The notes beneath the pieces are model-generated. The model was not told the origin of the DNA and made no database searches. It saw nothing but the letters and a program-made list of their open reading frames with translations. From positions 1 to 51,989 of the forward strand of contig JAZOQB010000058.1 of the NCBI GenBank assembly GCA_045655865.1: 51,989 bases of DNA. Direction: 5' to 3'. Position numbers and translations under genes: made by a program. The stretch comes from RGIG5579 sp045655865 (lineage in GTDB: Bacteria > Bacillota > Clostridia > Oscillospirales > SIG627). Of this stretch, positions 31,988 through 39,470 are shown piece after piece. How positions within the stretch are numbered: position 1 is the first letter of the stretch; every line of letters starts with the position of its first letter.

Positions 31988-32730
31988 TCAAACTGAGAAA
32001 CGCCCAGCAGATCCGAATCATGCAGGATAGTTGCCGACTTGCCATTGAGGCGCTCTATGACGGGGCCAGCATCATTGCTCCCGGCATTGCATTGAGAGAG
32101 ATTGATCAGCGGATCCGCAGATTCATTGAAAAGAACGGCGGAACGCCTTCTTTCCTGGGTTACGCGGGATTTCCCAAAAGTTCCTGTATCAGCGTCAATG
32201 ACGTGGTGATCCACGGAATCCCGGGAGATCAGGTGCTCAAGGAAGGGGACATTGTCTCCATTGACGTCGGCGCCCATTACAAGGGCTATCACGGAGACTG
32301 TGCGAGGACCTTTCCTTGCGGCAGTATTTCTCCGGAAGCTCAGCGGCTTATCGACGTGACCAAGCAGAGTTTTTTCGATGGCATTGCCACGATCCAGCCC
32401 CAAAGTCGGGTTGGTGACATTTCCGCGGCGGTCCAAAAGTGTGCAGAAAGCGCAGGCTTTTCTGTGGTACGGGACTACGTAGGACACGGAGTGGGAGAGA
32501 ATCTCCACGAAGCTCCGGACGTTCCCAATTTCGGCATTCCGGGAAAGGGACCTCGTCTTTACGCCGGTATGACGTTGGCCATTGAGCCAATGATCAATGC
32601 AGGTAAAAAAGAGGTTCACTGCCTTTCCGACGGGTGGACAGTGAAGACCTGTGACGGTTCTCTTTCCGCCCATTATGAGAACACCGTTGCCATCACCGGT
32701 GACGGCGTGAAAATTCTAACCGAACTGTAA
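31984..32730 (+). CDS. map: Methionine aminopeptidase, type I
   Basis: MetAP removes the initiator methionine from new proteins. The 248-residue enzyme has all metal ligands of the pita-bread fold: Asp in VSIDVGAHYKGYHGDCARTF (two), His in VGHGVGENLHEAPDVPNFG, Glu in LAIEPMINAG and Glu in SAHYENTVAIT. It lacks the N-terminal zinc-finger extension of longer forms. The start ATG overlaps the adk stop as ATGA. The KOW-domain protein often found between map and infA in Clostridia is absent. Confidence 0.98.
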   Translation: MIKLRNAQQIRIMQDSCRLAIEALYDGASIIAPGIALREIDQRIRRFIEKNGGTPSFLGYAGFPKSSCISVNDVVIHGIPGDQVLKEGDIVSIDVGAHYKGYHGDCARTFPCGSISPEAQRLIDVTKQSFFDGIATIQPQSRVGDISAAVQKCAESAGFSVVRDYVGHGVGENLHEAPDVPNFGIPGKGPRLYAGMTLAIEPMINAGKKEVHCLSDGWTVKTCDGSLSAHYENTVAITGDGVKILTEL

Positions 32731-32764
32731 ACCCATTGGTGCCAAGAAGTAAGGAGTGATTTTT

Positions 32765-32980
32765 TTGGCAAAAGACGATGTAATGGAATTCCAAGGCACG
32801 GTTATTGAGACGCTGCCCAACGCTACCAGCAAAGTAAAGCTTCCCAACGATATGGTGATTCTGGCTTACATTTCGGGTAAGATGCAGCAACACTATATCA
32901 GGATTATCCCGGGAGATCGGGTGCTGGTCGAGGTCAGTATCTACGACCCAACCCGTGGAAGAATCATCCGGCGTCTATAA
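32765..32980 (+). CDS. infA: Translation initiation factor IF-1
   Basis: IF-1 blocks the A site during initiation and helps IF-2 and IF-3. The 71-residue OB-fold protein reads MAKDDVMEFQGTVIETLPNATSKVKL, then ISGKMQQHYIRIIPGDRVLVEVSIYDPTRGRIIRR, as in all bacteria. The start is TTG at 32765, eight bases after AAGGAG, giving the family's standard N-terminus. It lies 34 bases after map and is followed by rpmJ. Confidence 0.97.
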   Translation: MAKDDVMEFQGTVIETLPNATSKVKLPNDMVILAYISGKMQQHYIRIIPGDRVLVEVSIYDPTRGRIIRRL

Positions 32981-33006
32981 CGATTAAACGATATGGAGGA
33001 AATAAA

Positions 33007-33120
33007 ATGAAAGTGAAACCTTCCGTAAAGAAAATATGCGAAAAATGCAAAATCATCAAAAGAAAAGGCAAGGTCATGGTGATTTGCGAGAATCCCAAGC
33101 ATAAACAAAAGCAAGGTTAA
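33007..33120 (+). CDS. rpmJ: 50S ribosomal protein L36 (zinc form)
   Basis: L36 is the smallest 50S protein. The 37-residue product reads MKVKPSVKKICEKCKIIKRK and ends with a CENPKHKQKQG tail. The zinc ligands are CEKC, the later Cys and the His of NPKH, so this is the zinc-binding (C+) form. ATGGAGG lies seven bases before the ATG. Its position between infA and rpsM is standard. Confidence 0.98.
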   Translation: MKVKPSVKKICEKCKIIKRKGKVMVICENPKHKQKQG

Positions 33121-33137
33121 TTAGGAGGAAAAACAGT

Positions 33138-33506
33138 ATGGCACGTTTAGCAGGTGTAGACCTTCCCAGAGAAAAGCGCGTCGAAATTGGTTTGACCTAT
33201 ATTTTCGGTATCGGTCTTACCTCTTCCAAGCAGATTCTCGAGAAAACCGGGATCAATCCCGATACCCGCGTTAAGGATCTGACGGACGACGAAGTTGCAA
33301 AGCTGCGTGAGATCCTCGAAAATGAATACACCGTAGAAGGCGATCTGCGCAGAAATATTGCGTACGATATCAAGAGAATGAAGGATATCGGATGCTATCG
33401 CGGAATCCGTCATCGCAAGGGTCTTCCGGTCAGAGGTCAGAGAACCAAGACCAACGCGAGAACCAGAAAAGGTCCCGCGAAGACCATTGCTAACAAGAAG
33501 AAGTAA
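33138..33506 (+). CDS. rpsM: 30S ribosomal protein S13
   Basis: S13 is in the 30S head and forms bridges to the 50S subunit. The 122-residue protein has MARLAGVDLPREKRVEIGLTYIFGIG, a helix-two-turns-helix region, and the basic tail GIRHRKGLPVRGQRTKTNARTRKGPAKTIANKKK that contacts P-site tRNA. TTAGGAGG precedes the ATG. It opens the alpha part of the cluster, with no separate promoter seen. Confidence 0.98.
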   Translation: MARLAGVDLPREKRVEIGLTYIFGIGLTSSKQILEKTGINPDTRVKDLTDDEVAKLREILENEYTVEGDLRRNIAYDIKRMKDIGCYRGIRHRKGLPVRGQRTKTNARTRKGPAKTIANKKK

Positions 33507-33527
33507 AGGAGTGTAGAGGAAACCAAC

Positions 33528-33929
33528 ATGGCTGCAGTTACGAAAGCAAAAAGAACTACTAAGAAGCGCCGCGAAAAGAAGAACATCGAAAAAGGCGCCG
33601 CCCATATCCGTTCTACTTATAACAACACCATTATCACGCTTACTGACGTGAATGGAAACGCCATTTCCTGGGCCTCTGCCGGTGGAAAGGGCTTCAAGGG
33701 CTCTAAAAAATCTACCCCCTTTGCCGCACAGGTTGCAGCAGAGGCTGCTGCTAAGGCGGCGGTGGATCAGGGCCTGAAGACTGTGGAAGTGTTCGTGAAG
33801 GGCCCCGGCCAGGGACGCGAGTCCGCTATCCGCGCGCTGCAGACTGCGGGACTTGAGATTACCCTGATCAAAGACGTAACCCCCATTCCCCACAATGGCT
33901 GCCGTCCTCCCAAGAGAAGACGCGTATAA
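33528..33929 (+). CDS. rpsK: 30S ribosomal protein S11
   Basis: S11 lies on the 30S platform at the exit-site mRNA. The 133-residue protein has HIRSTYNNTIITLTDVNGNAISWASAGGKGFKGSKKSTPFAAQVAAEAAAKAA and the C-terminal TPIPHNGCRPPKRRRV, both diagnostic. The ATG follows AAAGGAG at slightly long spacing, 21 bases after rpsM. Confidence 0.98.
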   Translation: MAAVTKAKRTTKKRREKKNIEKGAAHIRSTYNNTIITLTDVNGNAISWASAGGKGFKGSKKSTPFAAQVAAEAAAKAAVDQGLKTVEVFVKGPGQGRESAIRALQTAGLEITLIKDVTPIPHNGCRPPKRRRV

Positions 33930-33950
33930 TCTGGAAAGGAGAGAGAACAA

Positions 33951-34580
33951 ATGGCAAAGTACACTGGCCCTGCGTGCAGACAGTGCCGCAGAGAAGGCGT
34001 GAAAATGTTTTTGAAGGGCGATCGCTGCTTTTCCGAAAAGTGCCCCATCACCAGACGTGGTACCGTTCCCGGACAGCATGGCGCGGCCCGTTTCAGAATG
34101 ATGAAGAACTACGGTCTCCAGCTTCGTGAGAAGCAGAAGACTCGCCGTTACTACGGTATTCTGGAGACTCAGTTTAAGAATTACTACGAAAAGGCTGACA
34201 GACAGGAAGGTATGTCCGGTGTTAATCTGCTTGTGATGATCGAGCGCAGATTTGACAACGTGGTTTACCGGATGGGTCTTGCCGAGAGCCGCCGCGACGC
34301 TCGTCAATTGGTGCGCCACGGTCATTTCACCGTAAACGGAAAGAATGCTAACATTCCTTCCATGCTGCTGAAAGTTGGCGACGAAATTGCTATCAAAGAC
34401 TCGAAGAAGGATCGTCCCAAGATCAAGTCCATCATCGAGAGAAGCGAAGGAAAGATCATCCCGAAGTGGATCGAAGTAGATAAGGAGAATGGGAAGGGCA
34501 AGATCATTGCAATGCCTGCTCGCGAGGACATTGACTTTGAAATTGACGAACAGCTCATTGTCGAACTTTATTCCAAATAA
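33951..34580 (+). CDS. rpsD: 30S ribosomal protein S4 (zinc form)
   Basis: S4 starts 30S body assembly and helps form the mRNA entry site. The 209-residue protein has an N-terminal cysteine cluster (CRQC and CFSEKC, residues 9-31) marking the zinc-binding form, and an S4 RNA-binding domain with RRFDNVVYRMGLAESRRDARQLVRHGHFTVNGK. Its location between rpsK and rpoA is the Clostridia arrangement; Bacillus keeps it elsewhere. AAAGGAGAG precedes the ATG. Confidence 0.98.
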   Translation: MAKYTGPACRQCRREGVKMFLKGDRCFSEKCPITRRGTVPGQHGAARFRMMKNYGLQLREKQKTRRYYGILETQFKNYYEKADRQEGMSGVNLLVMIERRFDNVVYRMGLAESRRDARQLVRHGHFTVNGKNANIPSMLLKVGDEIAIKDSKKDRPKIKSIIERSEGKIIPKWIEVDKENGKGKIIAMPAREDIDFEIDEQLIVELYSK

Positions 34581-34606
34581 TCCCTAAATTTTAAGGAGGT
34601 TATTTT

Positions 34607-35557
34607 ATGATAGAAATCGAAAGACCGGGTATTACAACGGTTGAGCAGTCTCAGGACGGATCCCGCGGCGTGTTTGAAGTTGAACCTCTGGAGAGAGGCT
34701 TTGGCACCACTTTAGGAAACTCTCTGCGCCGTATTTTGATCAGCTCTCTTCCCGGCGTTGCCGTGACTTGCGTAAAGATCGATGGTGTTCTCCATGAGAT
34801 TTCTACCATTGCCGGCGTAAAGGAAGACGTACCCGAAATTATTTTGAACATAAAGGGCATCCGTGCAAAGCTTTTTACCAATCAGCCTAAGGTCTGCGTA
34901 ATTGATGTGCAGGGCGACTGCGTCGTTACCGCAGGGGACATCAAAGCGGATTCCGATATCGAAATCCTGAACCCCGATCTTCACCTGTGCACCGTGGCGC
35001 AAGGCGTCAAGCTCTACATGGAATTGACCTTTGAAACCGGCAGAGGTTGGGTCGATGCCGCTCAGAACAAGGCCCAGGGAAATCCTGCCATCGGAACGAT
35101 TTTCACCGACTCCATCTTTTCTCCCGCCAAGAAGGTAAACTTCAAGGTGGACAACGCCCGTGTGGGTGATCGGATGGAATTTGACAAGCTTACCTTGGAG
35201 GTGGAAACCGACGGCACCATTACCGCGAAGGAATCCATTTCTCTCGCAGCCAAGATTCTCAACGAGCACCTGAATCTCTTCATCGATCTTTCCGATGAAG
35301 CGAAAAACACCGAGATCATGAAAGACAGAGAAGAAGTTGTCAAAGAGAAGGTTCTTGAGATGACCATTGAGGAGCTTGACATGTCGGTTCGCGCGTTTAA
35401 CTGTCTCAAGCGCGCTCAGATCAACACTGTTGAAGATCTGATCAATCGCACCGAGGAGGACATGATCAAAGTCCGCAACCTCGGCAAGAAATCACTGGAA
35501 GAAGTTATTCAGAAGCTTCAATCCTTGGGCTTTGAGCTCAAGAAGGAAGACGAGTAA
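34607..35557 (+). CDS. rpoA: DNA-directed RNA polymerase subunit alpha
   Basis: Alpha dimerises to nucleate RNA polymerase assembly, and its C-terminal domain contacts UP elements and activators. The 316-residue protein has the N-terminal domain with PLERGFGTTLGNSLRRILISSLPG, and after a linker (about residues 228-245) the C-terminal domain with VRAFNCLKRAQINTVEDLINRTEEDMIKVRNLGKKSLEEVIQKL. TAAGGAGG precedes the ATG. It lies between rpsD and rplQ as usual. Confidence 0.99.
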   Translation: MIEIERPGITTVEQSQDGSRGVFEVEPLERGFGTTLGNSLRRILISSLPGVAVTCVKIDGVLHEISTIAGVKEDVPEIILNIKGIRAKLFTNQPKVCVIDVQGDCVVTAGDIKADSDIEILNPDLHLCTVAQGVKLYMELTFETGRGWVDAAQNKAQGNPAIGTIFTDSIFSPAKKVNFKVDNARVGDRMEFDKLTLEVETDGTITAKESISLAAKILNEHLNLFIDLSDEAKNTEIMKDREEVVKEKVLEMTIEELDMSVRAFNCLKRAQINTVEDLINRTEEDMIKVRNLGKKSLEEVIQKLQSLGFELKKEDE

Positions 35558-35590
35558 GCTTCGACCAATACTATCAGGAGGAAAACTGAA

Positions 35591-36094
35591 ATGCCCGGAA
35601 GAAAACTAGGCAGAAAGACTGACCATAGACTTTCCATGCTCCGCGGACAGGTGACCTTCCTGCTCGAGAAAGGCAGACTGGAAACCACCGCCACTCGTGC
35701 AAAGGAAGTTCAGAGCCTTGCGGAAAAAATGATTACCTTGGGAAAAAAGAATACCCTGGCTTCCAGAAGACAGGCTCTTTCCTTTATCACCAAGGAAGAT
35801 GTAGTCAAAAAGCTTTTCGATGAAATCGCTCCCAGCTATGAGGGCAAAAACGGTGGTTACACCCGTGTGCTTCTCACCGGTCCCCGCCGCGGAGACGCTG
35901 CGGAAATGGCGATCATTGAATTGATCGTGGAGAAGAAAGAAGAGAAGAAGACTACCGCGAAGAAGTCCCCTGCAAAGAAGGCACCTGCAAAGAAAGCCGC
36001 TCCCAAGAAAGAAGAAAAGGAAGAGGCTCCTGCGGAGGAAGCAAAAGCAGAGGAAGCAGTTGAGGTTCCCGCTGAGGAAACCAAGGCTGAATAA
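35591..36094 (+). CDS. rplQ: 50S ribosomal protein L17 with charged C-terminal tail
   Basis: L17 lies at the tunnel exit. The first 115 or so of 167 residues are a normal L17: MPGRKLGRKTDHRLSMLRGQ, LETTATRAKEVQSLAEKMITLGKK, and GGYTRVLLTGPRRGDAAEMAIIELI. The remaining 50 are low complexity: first lysine/alanine/proline repeats of the KKxPAKK type, then an acidic stretch of glutamate, alanine and proline. This tail is predicted disordered and has no fold assignment. CAGGAGG precedes the ATG. A strong terminator follows, ending the cluster. Confidence 0.97.
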   Translation: MPGRKLGRKTDHRLSMLRGQVTFLLEKGRLETTATRAKEVQSLAEKMITLGKKNTLASRRQALSFITKEDVVKKLFDEIAPSYEGKNGGYTRVLLTGPRRGDAAEMAIIELIVEKKEEKKTTAKKSPAKKAPAKKAAPKKEEKEEAPAEEAKAEEAVEVPAEETKAE

Positions 36095-36106
36095 CATACG
36101 ATCCGG

Positions 36107-36140
36107 AAAAATCCCGCCGAAAAAACGGCGGGATTTTTTT
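36107..36140 (+). terminator. Terminator of the S10-spc-alpha cluster
   Basis: ATCCCGCCG and CGGCGGGAT flank AAAAAA, with extra A-T pairs below and a run of seven T followed by CATTTTTT. Confidence 0.93.
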
Positions 36141-36240
36141 CATTTTTTATTGCCACGTCTAGCTTGTCCCCGGTGCCGGCATCGGAAGACTGCAAGAGGG
36201 AAATTATTCGTAAAATCCGGTGAATTTCACAGGAAAAGCC

Positions 36241-36269
36241 TTGATAAAAATTTGCAGATATGCTATGAT
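36241..36269 (+). promoter_or_regulatory. Promoter of pgk-tpiA
   Basis: TTGATA (36241-36246), a 17-base spacer and TGC-TATGAT (-10 at 36264-36269), an extended -10 element 34 bases before the pgk ATG. Confidence 0.75.
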
Positions 36270-36302
36270 AAGGAAAAGAAAATGTAGAAAGGATTTGGAA
36301 AC

Positions 36303-37592
36303 ATGAACAAAAAGTCAGTGAAGGACGTAGAGATCCGCGGAAAGAGAGTTTTTGTCCGCTGTGATTTCAACGTTCCCATGAAAGACGGTAAGATTACCAG
36401 CGATAAGAGAATCGCTGCTGCGATTCCCACCATCCAGCTTCTGTTGGACGGAGGAGCTAAGGTTATCCTTTGCTCTCACATGGGAAAACCGCACAATATT
36501 TTCACCGAGGGCTTTGGCTTGACCAAGAAGGAAAAGAAGGAAGTGGAGAAGCTTCCTGAAGCTGAGCAGGCCGCAGCCAAAGAAGCCTTTTTGAAAAAGG
36601 CTCTGAAAGATAAAGAAAAGCTGACTTTGCAGCCGGTGGCGGATCGCCTGAATGAATACCTGGGTGGAAAAGTCACTTTTGCCGCAGATATTATTGGGGA
36701 AGATGCCAAGGCGAAGGTTGCCGCTCTGAAAGAGGGCGAGGCTGTTCTTCTGGAAAACGTTCGTTTTGATGCCAGAGAAGAAAAGAACGGTGCTGATTTT
36801 GCTCAGGCTCTGGCTTCTATGGCGGATCTTTTCGTCAATGACGCCTTCGGTACCGCTCACCGTGCGCACGCTTCCACGGAGGGTGTTTCTCATTACATTC
36901 CCGCCGTATCCGGCCTTCTTATCGATAAAGAGATCACCTTTATGGGTGGCGCTCTGGAAGCGCCCCAGCATCCTTTTGTTGCCATTTTGGGCGGCGCTAA
37001 GGTTTCTGATAAGATCGGTGTGATCACCAACCTGATTGAAAAAGTAGATACCATTATCATCGGTGGCGCCATGGCCTACACCTTTATCAAGGCTCAAGGC
37101 GGAAAGATCGGCACTTCCCTTTGCGAGGATGACAAAATGGACCTGGCGCTCTCTCTGATCGCTAAGGCGAAAGAAAAGGGTGTCAAGTTCCTTCTTCCCG
37201 TGGACAACAAATGTGCTACCGCATTTGACAACGATGCGCCCAGCCTGATCTGTGACGTTGACGCAGTTCCTGACGGTTATATGGGTATGGACATCGGTCC
37301 TAAGACCATTGAAATTTACGCAGATGCTGTCAAGGATGCCAAGACCGTGATCTGGAACGGACCTATGGGCGTTTCTGAATTTGAAAATTATGCTGCCGGT
37401 ACTCGCGCGGTAGCTCAGGCTGTGGCCCAGAGCGACGCCATTTCCATCGTAGGCGGCGGCGATTCCACTGCAGCCATCGAAGCTCTTGGATTTGCGGATC
37501 AAATCACCCACATCTCCACCGGCGGCGGCGCCAGCTTGGAATTTTTGGAAGGAAAAGAACTTCCCGGTATTGCTTGCCTGGAAGATAAATAA
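36303..37592 (+). CDS. pgk: Phosphoglycerate kinase with N-domain insertion
   Basis: PGK makes ATP and 3-phosphoglycerate from 1,3-bisphosphoglycerate in glycolysis. The 429-residue protein has VFVRCDFNVPM, SHMGKP, HRAHASTEGVS, GGAKVSDKIGVI, WNGPMGVSEFENYAAGT and GGGDSTAA. Bacterial PGKs usually have about 395 residues. The extra length is an insertion of some 33 charged residues around positions 70-105, rich in Lys, Glu and Ala, between SHMGKP and LQPVADRLNEYL. The catalytic residues are intact. GAAAGGAT lies before the ATG. It is co-transcribed with tpiA, 10 bases downstream. Confidence 0.98.
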   Translation: MNKKSVKDVEIRGKRVFVRCDFNVPMKDGKITSDKRIAAAIPTIQLLLDGGAKVILCSHMGKPHNIFTEGFGLTKKEKKEVEKLPEAEQAAAKEAFLKKALKDKEKLTLQPVADRLNEYLGGKVTFAADIIGEDAKAKVAALKEGEAVLLENVRFDAREEKNGADFAQALASMADLFVNDAFGTAHRAHASTEGVSHYIPAVSGLLIDKEITFMGGALEAPQHPFVAILGGAKVSDKIGVITNLIEKVDTIIIGGAMAYTFIKAQGGKIGTSLCEDDKMDLALSLIAKAKEKGVKFLLPVDNKCATAFDNDAPSLICDVDAVPDGYMGMDIGPKTIEIYADAVKDAKTVIWNGPMGVSEFENYAAGTRAVAQAVAQSDAISIVGGGDSTAAIEALGFADQITHISTGGGASLEFLEGKELPGIACLEDK

Positions 37593-37602
37593 GGAGCAGG
37601 AT

Positions 37603-38358
37603 ATGAGAAAAACCATTATTGCAGGAAACTGGAAAATGAATAAGACCCCCTCTGAGGCAGCCGAGCTTGCTACGGCGATCGCCAGCATTCAGGGGGCTAA
37701 GTGCGAAGTGGTCATTTGCCCGCCTTTTGTAGATCTTTACGCTGCGAAAGCGGCCATTGCCGGATCCAGCATTAAACTTGGCGCTCAGAATTGCCACTGG
37801 AAAGAGTCCGGCGCTTTTACCGGTGAGATCAGCGCGGATATGTTGGTGGAGACCGGTTGTGAGTACGTTATCATTGGACACTCCGAGAGAAGACAGTACT
37901 TTGGTGAGACCGATGAAACGGTAAATGCGCGTACCAAGGCCGCCTTGTCCCGGGGACTTAAGGTGATTTTGTGCGTTGGAGAAACCCGTGAAGAGCGGGA
38001 AGGAGGCGTTACCGAAAAGGTGATCGACCGTCAGATCCGTCTGGGGCTTTCTGATTTGAGCCAGGAAGACATGGCGAACGTGGTCATCGCTTATGAGCCT
38101 GTTTGGGCTATCGGTACCGGTCTTACTGCCACCAACGAGCAGGCGGAGGAGGTTTGCGCCTTCATTCGCGGTTTGCTGGGGTCTCTGTTCGGAGAAAAAG
38201 TCGCTCAGGATACGACCATTCAGTACGGTGGCTCTATGAACGCGGCCAACTGTGCCGCCCTTCTTTCCATGCCCAACATTGACGGGGGATTGATTGGCGG
38301 TGCGGCATTGAAGCCTGCTGATTTTGCCGTAATCGTTGAGGCGGGAAGCGCCAATTAA
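37603..38358 (+). CDS. tpiA: Triosephosphate isomerase
   Basis: TPI interconverts dihydroxyacetone phosphate and glyceraldehyde 3-phosphate. The 251-residue barrel enzyme has the catalytic lysine in GNWKMNKT (K12), histidine in IIGHSERRQYFGE, glutamate in AYEPVWAIGTGLTATNEQAEEV and the phosphate loop QYGGSMNAAN, then IDGGLIGGAAL. The ATG at 37603 follows AAGGAGCAGG; a longer in-frame start inside pgk is rejected. gpmI and eno, which often follow, are absent. A terminator lies just downstream. Confidence 0.99.
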   Translation: MRKTIIAGNWKMNKTPSEAAELATAIASIQGAKCEVVICPPFVDLYAAKAAIAGSSIKLGAQNCHWKESGAFTGEISADMLVETGCEYVIIGHSERRQYFGETDETVNARTKAALSRGLKVILCVGETREEREGGVTEKVIDRQIRLGLSDLSQEDMANVVIAYEPVWAIGTGLTATNEQAEEVCAFIRGLLGSLFGEKVAQDTTIQYGGSMNAANCAALLSMPNIDGGLIGGAALKPADFAVIVEAGSAN

Positions 38359-38365
38359 AAGTTAA

Positions 38366-38400
38366 AAAAAAGCGGCAGATTTCTGCCGCTTTTCTTTTTT
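38366..38400 (+). terminator. Terminator of pgk-tpiA
   Basis: AGCGGCAGA pairs with TCTGCCGCT, preceded by A-rich sequence and followed by TTTCTTTTTT. Confidence 0.9.
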
Positions 38401-38415
38401 CGGGGAGGTGAGGAT

Positions 38416-39084
38416 ATGGCTAAAAAAAGAGCGTGTGATCAAGAAGGCTTGGACGGATATGATTGGTACGAAGGGCAGACCAAATGGCCTGTTACCCGAA
38501 TTGTTGAGGTAAGCTTTGGCGTTATCAGCGTGATCGTTTGGATTCTAATCCTTTTTCGCATTTTTTCTTCCCAAAATGGGGACTTTGAAAAGATGATCCT
38601 TCTGGACGAGAGGGCTGCGGCTTTGTATCCGGAAGAGACAAGCCAGGTTCTGCGCATTTTTTCCTCCACTGATCAAGAAGGGGATGGGTCTGTTTTGGTG
38701 TATTATCCCATTTATTTATCTCAGACTCAGAATCTTCAATTGACGGCCCGGATCAATCACCGGTCCCTTCCCGGGGCATCCGTCGAGCCCGGCTACCTTT
38801 TCCTGATTCGGGAGAGCGGTAGCGAAGGGGTTCAATATCACCCGCTTTCCTACTACGCGAAAGAGAAAAAGTTTCAGTATACTTTTTATCGTTTGTGTTT
38901 TGACAACGTTTCGTTTCAAAAGGATCACGTTTATACGCTCCTTGTCTTTCCGGGAGATTATACGGCTTTATCCGGGGAAAATCCTTATCCTGCCAGTCAG
39001 GCTCATTTTTCTTTTGTGATCTACAATTTTGATACGTATTCTCAGGAAATTACACCGCCAAAGGACGTTTTTCAAATTCAATAA
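38416..39084 (+). CDS. Single-pass membrane protein of unknown function
   Basis: No family is recognised in this 222-residue protein. The first 28 residues are cytoplasmic-looking and charged. One membrane helix follows (about residues 29-50, VEVSFGVISVIVWILILFRIF). The remaining 170 residues are then probably outside and strand-rich, with a repeated pattern of hydrophobic and aromatic residues like a beta-sandwich. GGGGAGGTGAGG precedes the ATG. It sits between two terminators, so it is transcribed alone or by read-through from tpiA. No promoter was found in the 57-base gap before it. Confidence 0.7.
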   Translation: MAKKRACDQEGLDGYDWYEGQTKWPVTRIVEVSFGVISVIVWILILFRIFSSQNGDFEKMILLDERAAALYPEETSQVLRIFSSTDQEGDGSVLVYYPIYLSQTQNLQLTARINHRSLPGASVEPGYLFLIRESGSEGVQYHPLSYYAKEKKFQYTFYRLCFDNVSFQKDHVYTLLVFPGDYTALSGENPYPASQAHFSFVIYNFDTYSQEITPPKDVFQIQ

Positions 39085-39090
39085 AAAATC

Positions 39091-39121
39091 AAAGCCGATC
39101 CGAACAACGGACCGGCTTTTC
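39091..39121 (+). terminator. Terminator after the unknown membrane protein
   Basis: AAAGCCG and CGGCTTT enclose an A-C mismatch, TCCG/CGGA and the loop AACAA; four T follow. Confidence 0.8.
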
Positions 39122-39246
39122 TATGCTATCTTCAATGAGAGATGGGATCGGGAGATGGTATGAAACTTCCGTTTTCTCTGATGGATCCTTCTCAAAACTG
39201 TTTTTTTGTTTTCCAAATAATTACTGGGCTGCTGCCGTGATTTTGC

Positions 39247-39275
39247 TTGACTTCATAGTTGGCATCTAGTATAAT
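39247..39275 (+). promoter_or_regulatory. Promoter of the polysaccharide locus
   Basis: TTGACT (39247-39252), a 17-base spacer and a perfect TATAAT (39270-39275). The -10 lies inside the palindrome at 39267-39279. Between 39122 and 39246 nothing else was recognised. Confidence 0.8.
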
Positions 39276-39279
39276 ACTA
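39267..39279. promoter_or_regulatory. Palindrome over the -10 box, candidate repressor site
   Basis: TAGTAT-A-ATACTA is a perfect inverted repeat that fully covers the TATAAT of the polysaccharide promoter. A bound protein would block RNA polymerase. A/T-rich -10 sequences can be palindromic by chance, so confidence is limited. Confidence 0.35.
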
Positions 39280-39281
39280 TT

Positions 39282-39470
39282 ATATATCATGGGTTTTTAT
39301 GGACATTCAAATTCCGTTGACATAGCTTGACGAATTTTGATGAAAAATGAGACCGGGTAGAAAGAAATTTTAAAAAAATTACCGGAAACGAAAAAAGGAT
39401 TAAAATCTCTGCCTTTTCGAAAAAAGCGCGGTGAGCTTTTCCAGCTTCGTTTCTGTTTGTGAGAGGCAGT
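39282..39470 (+). promoter_or_regulatory. Untranslated leader of the polysaccharide locus
   Basis: About 190 bases without a credible gene. GAAACGAA (39385-39392) and TTCGTTTC (39446-39453) can pair and would enclose a roughly 50-base domain ending 17 bases before the first ATG. A second good -35-like TTGACA occurs at about 39314-39319, without a convincing -10. Confidence 0.35.
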
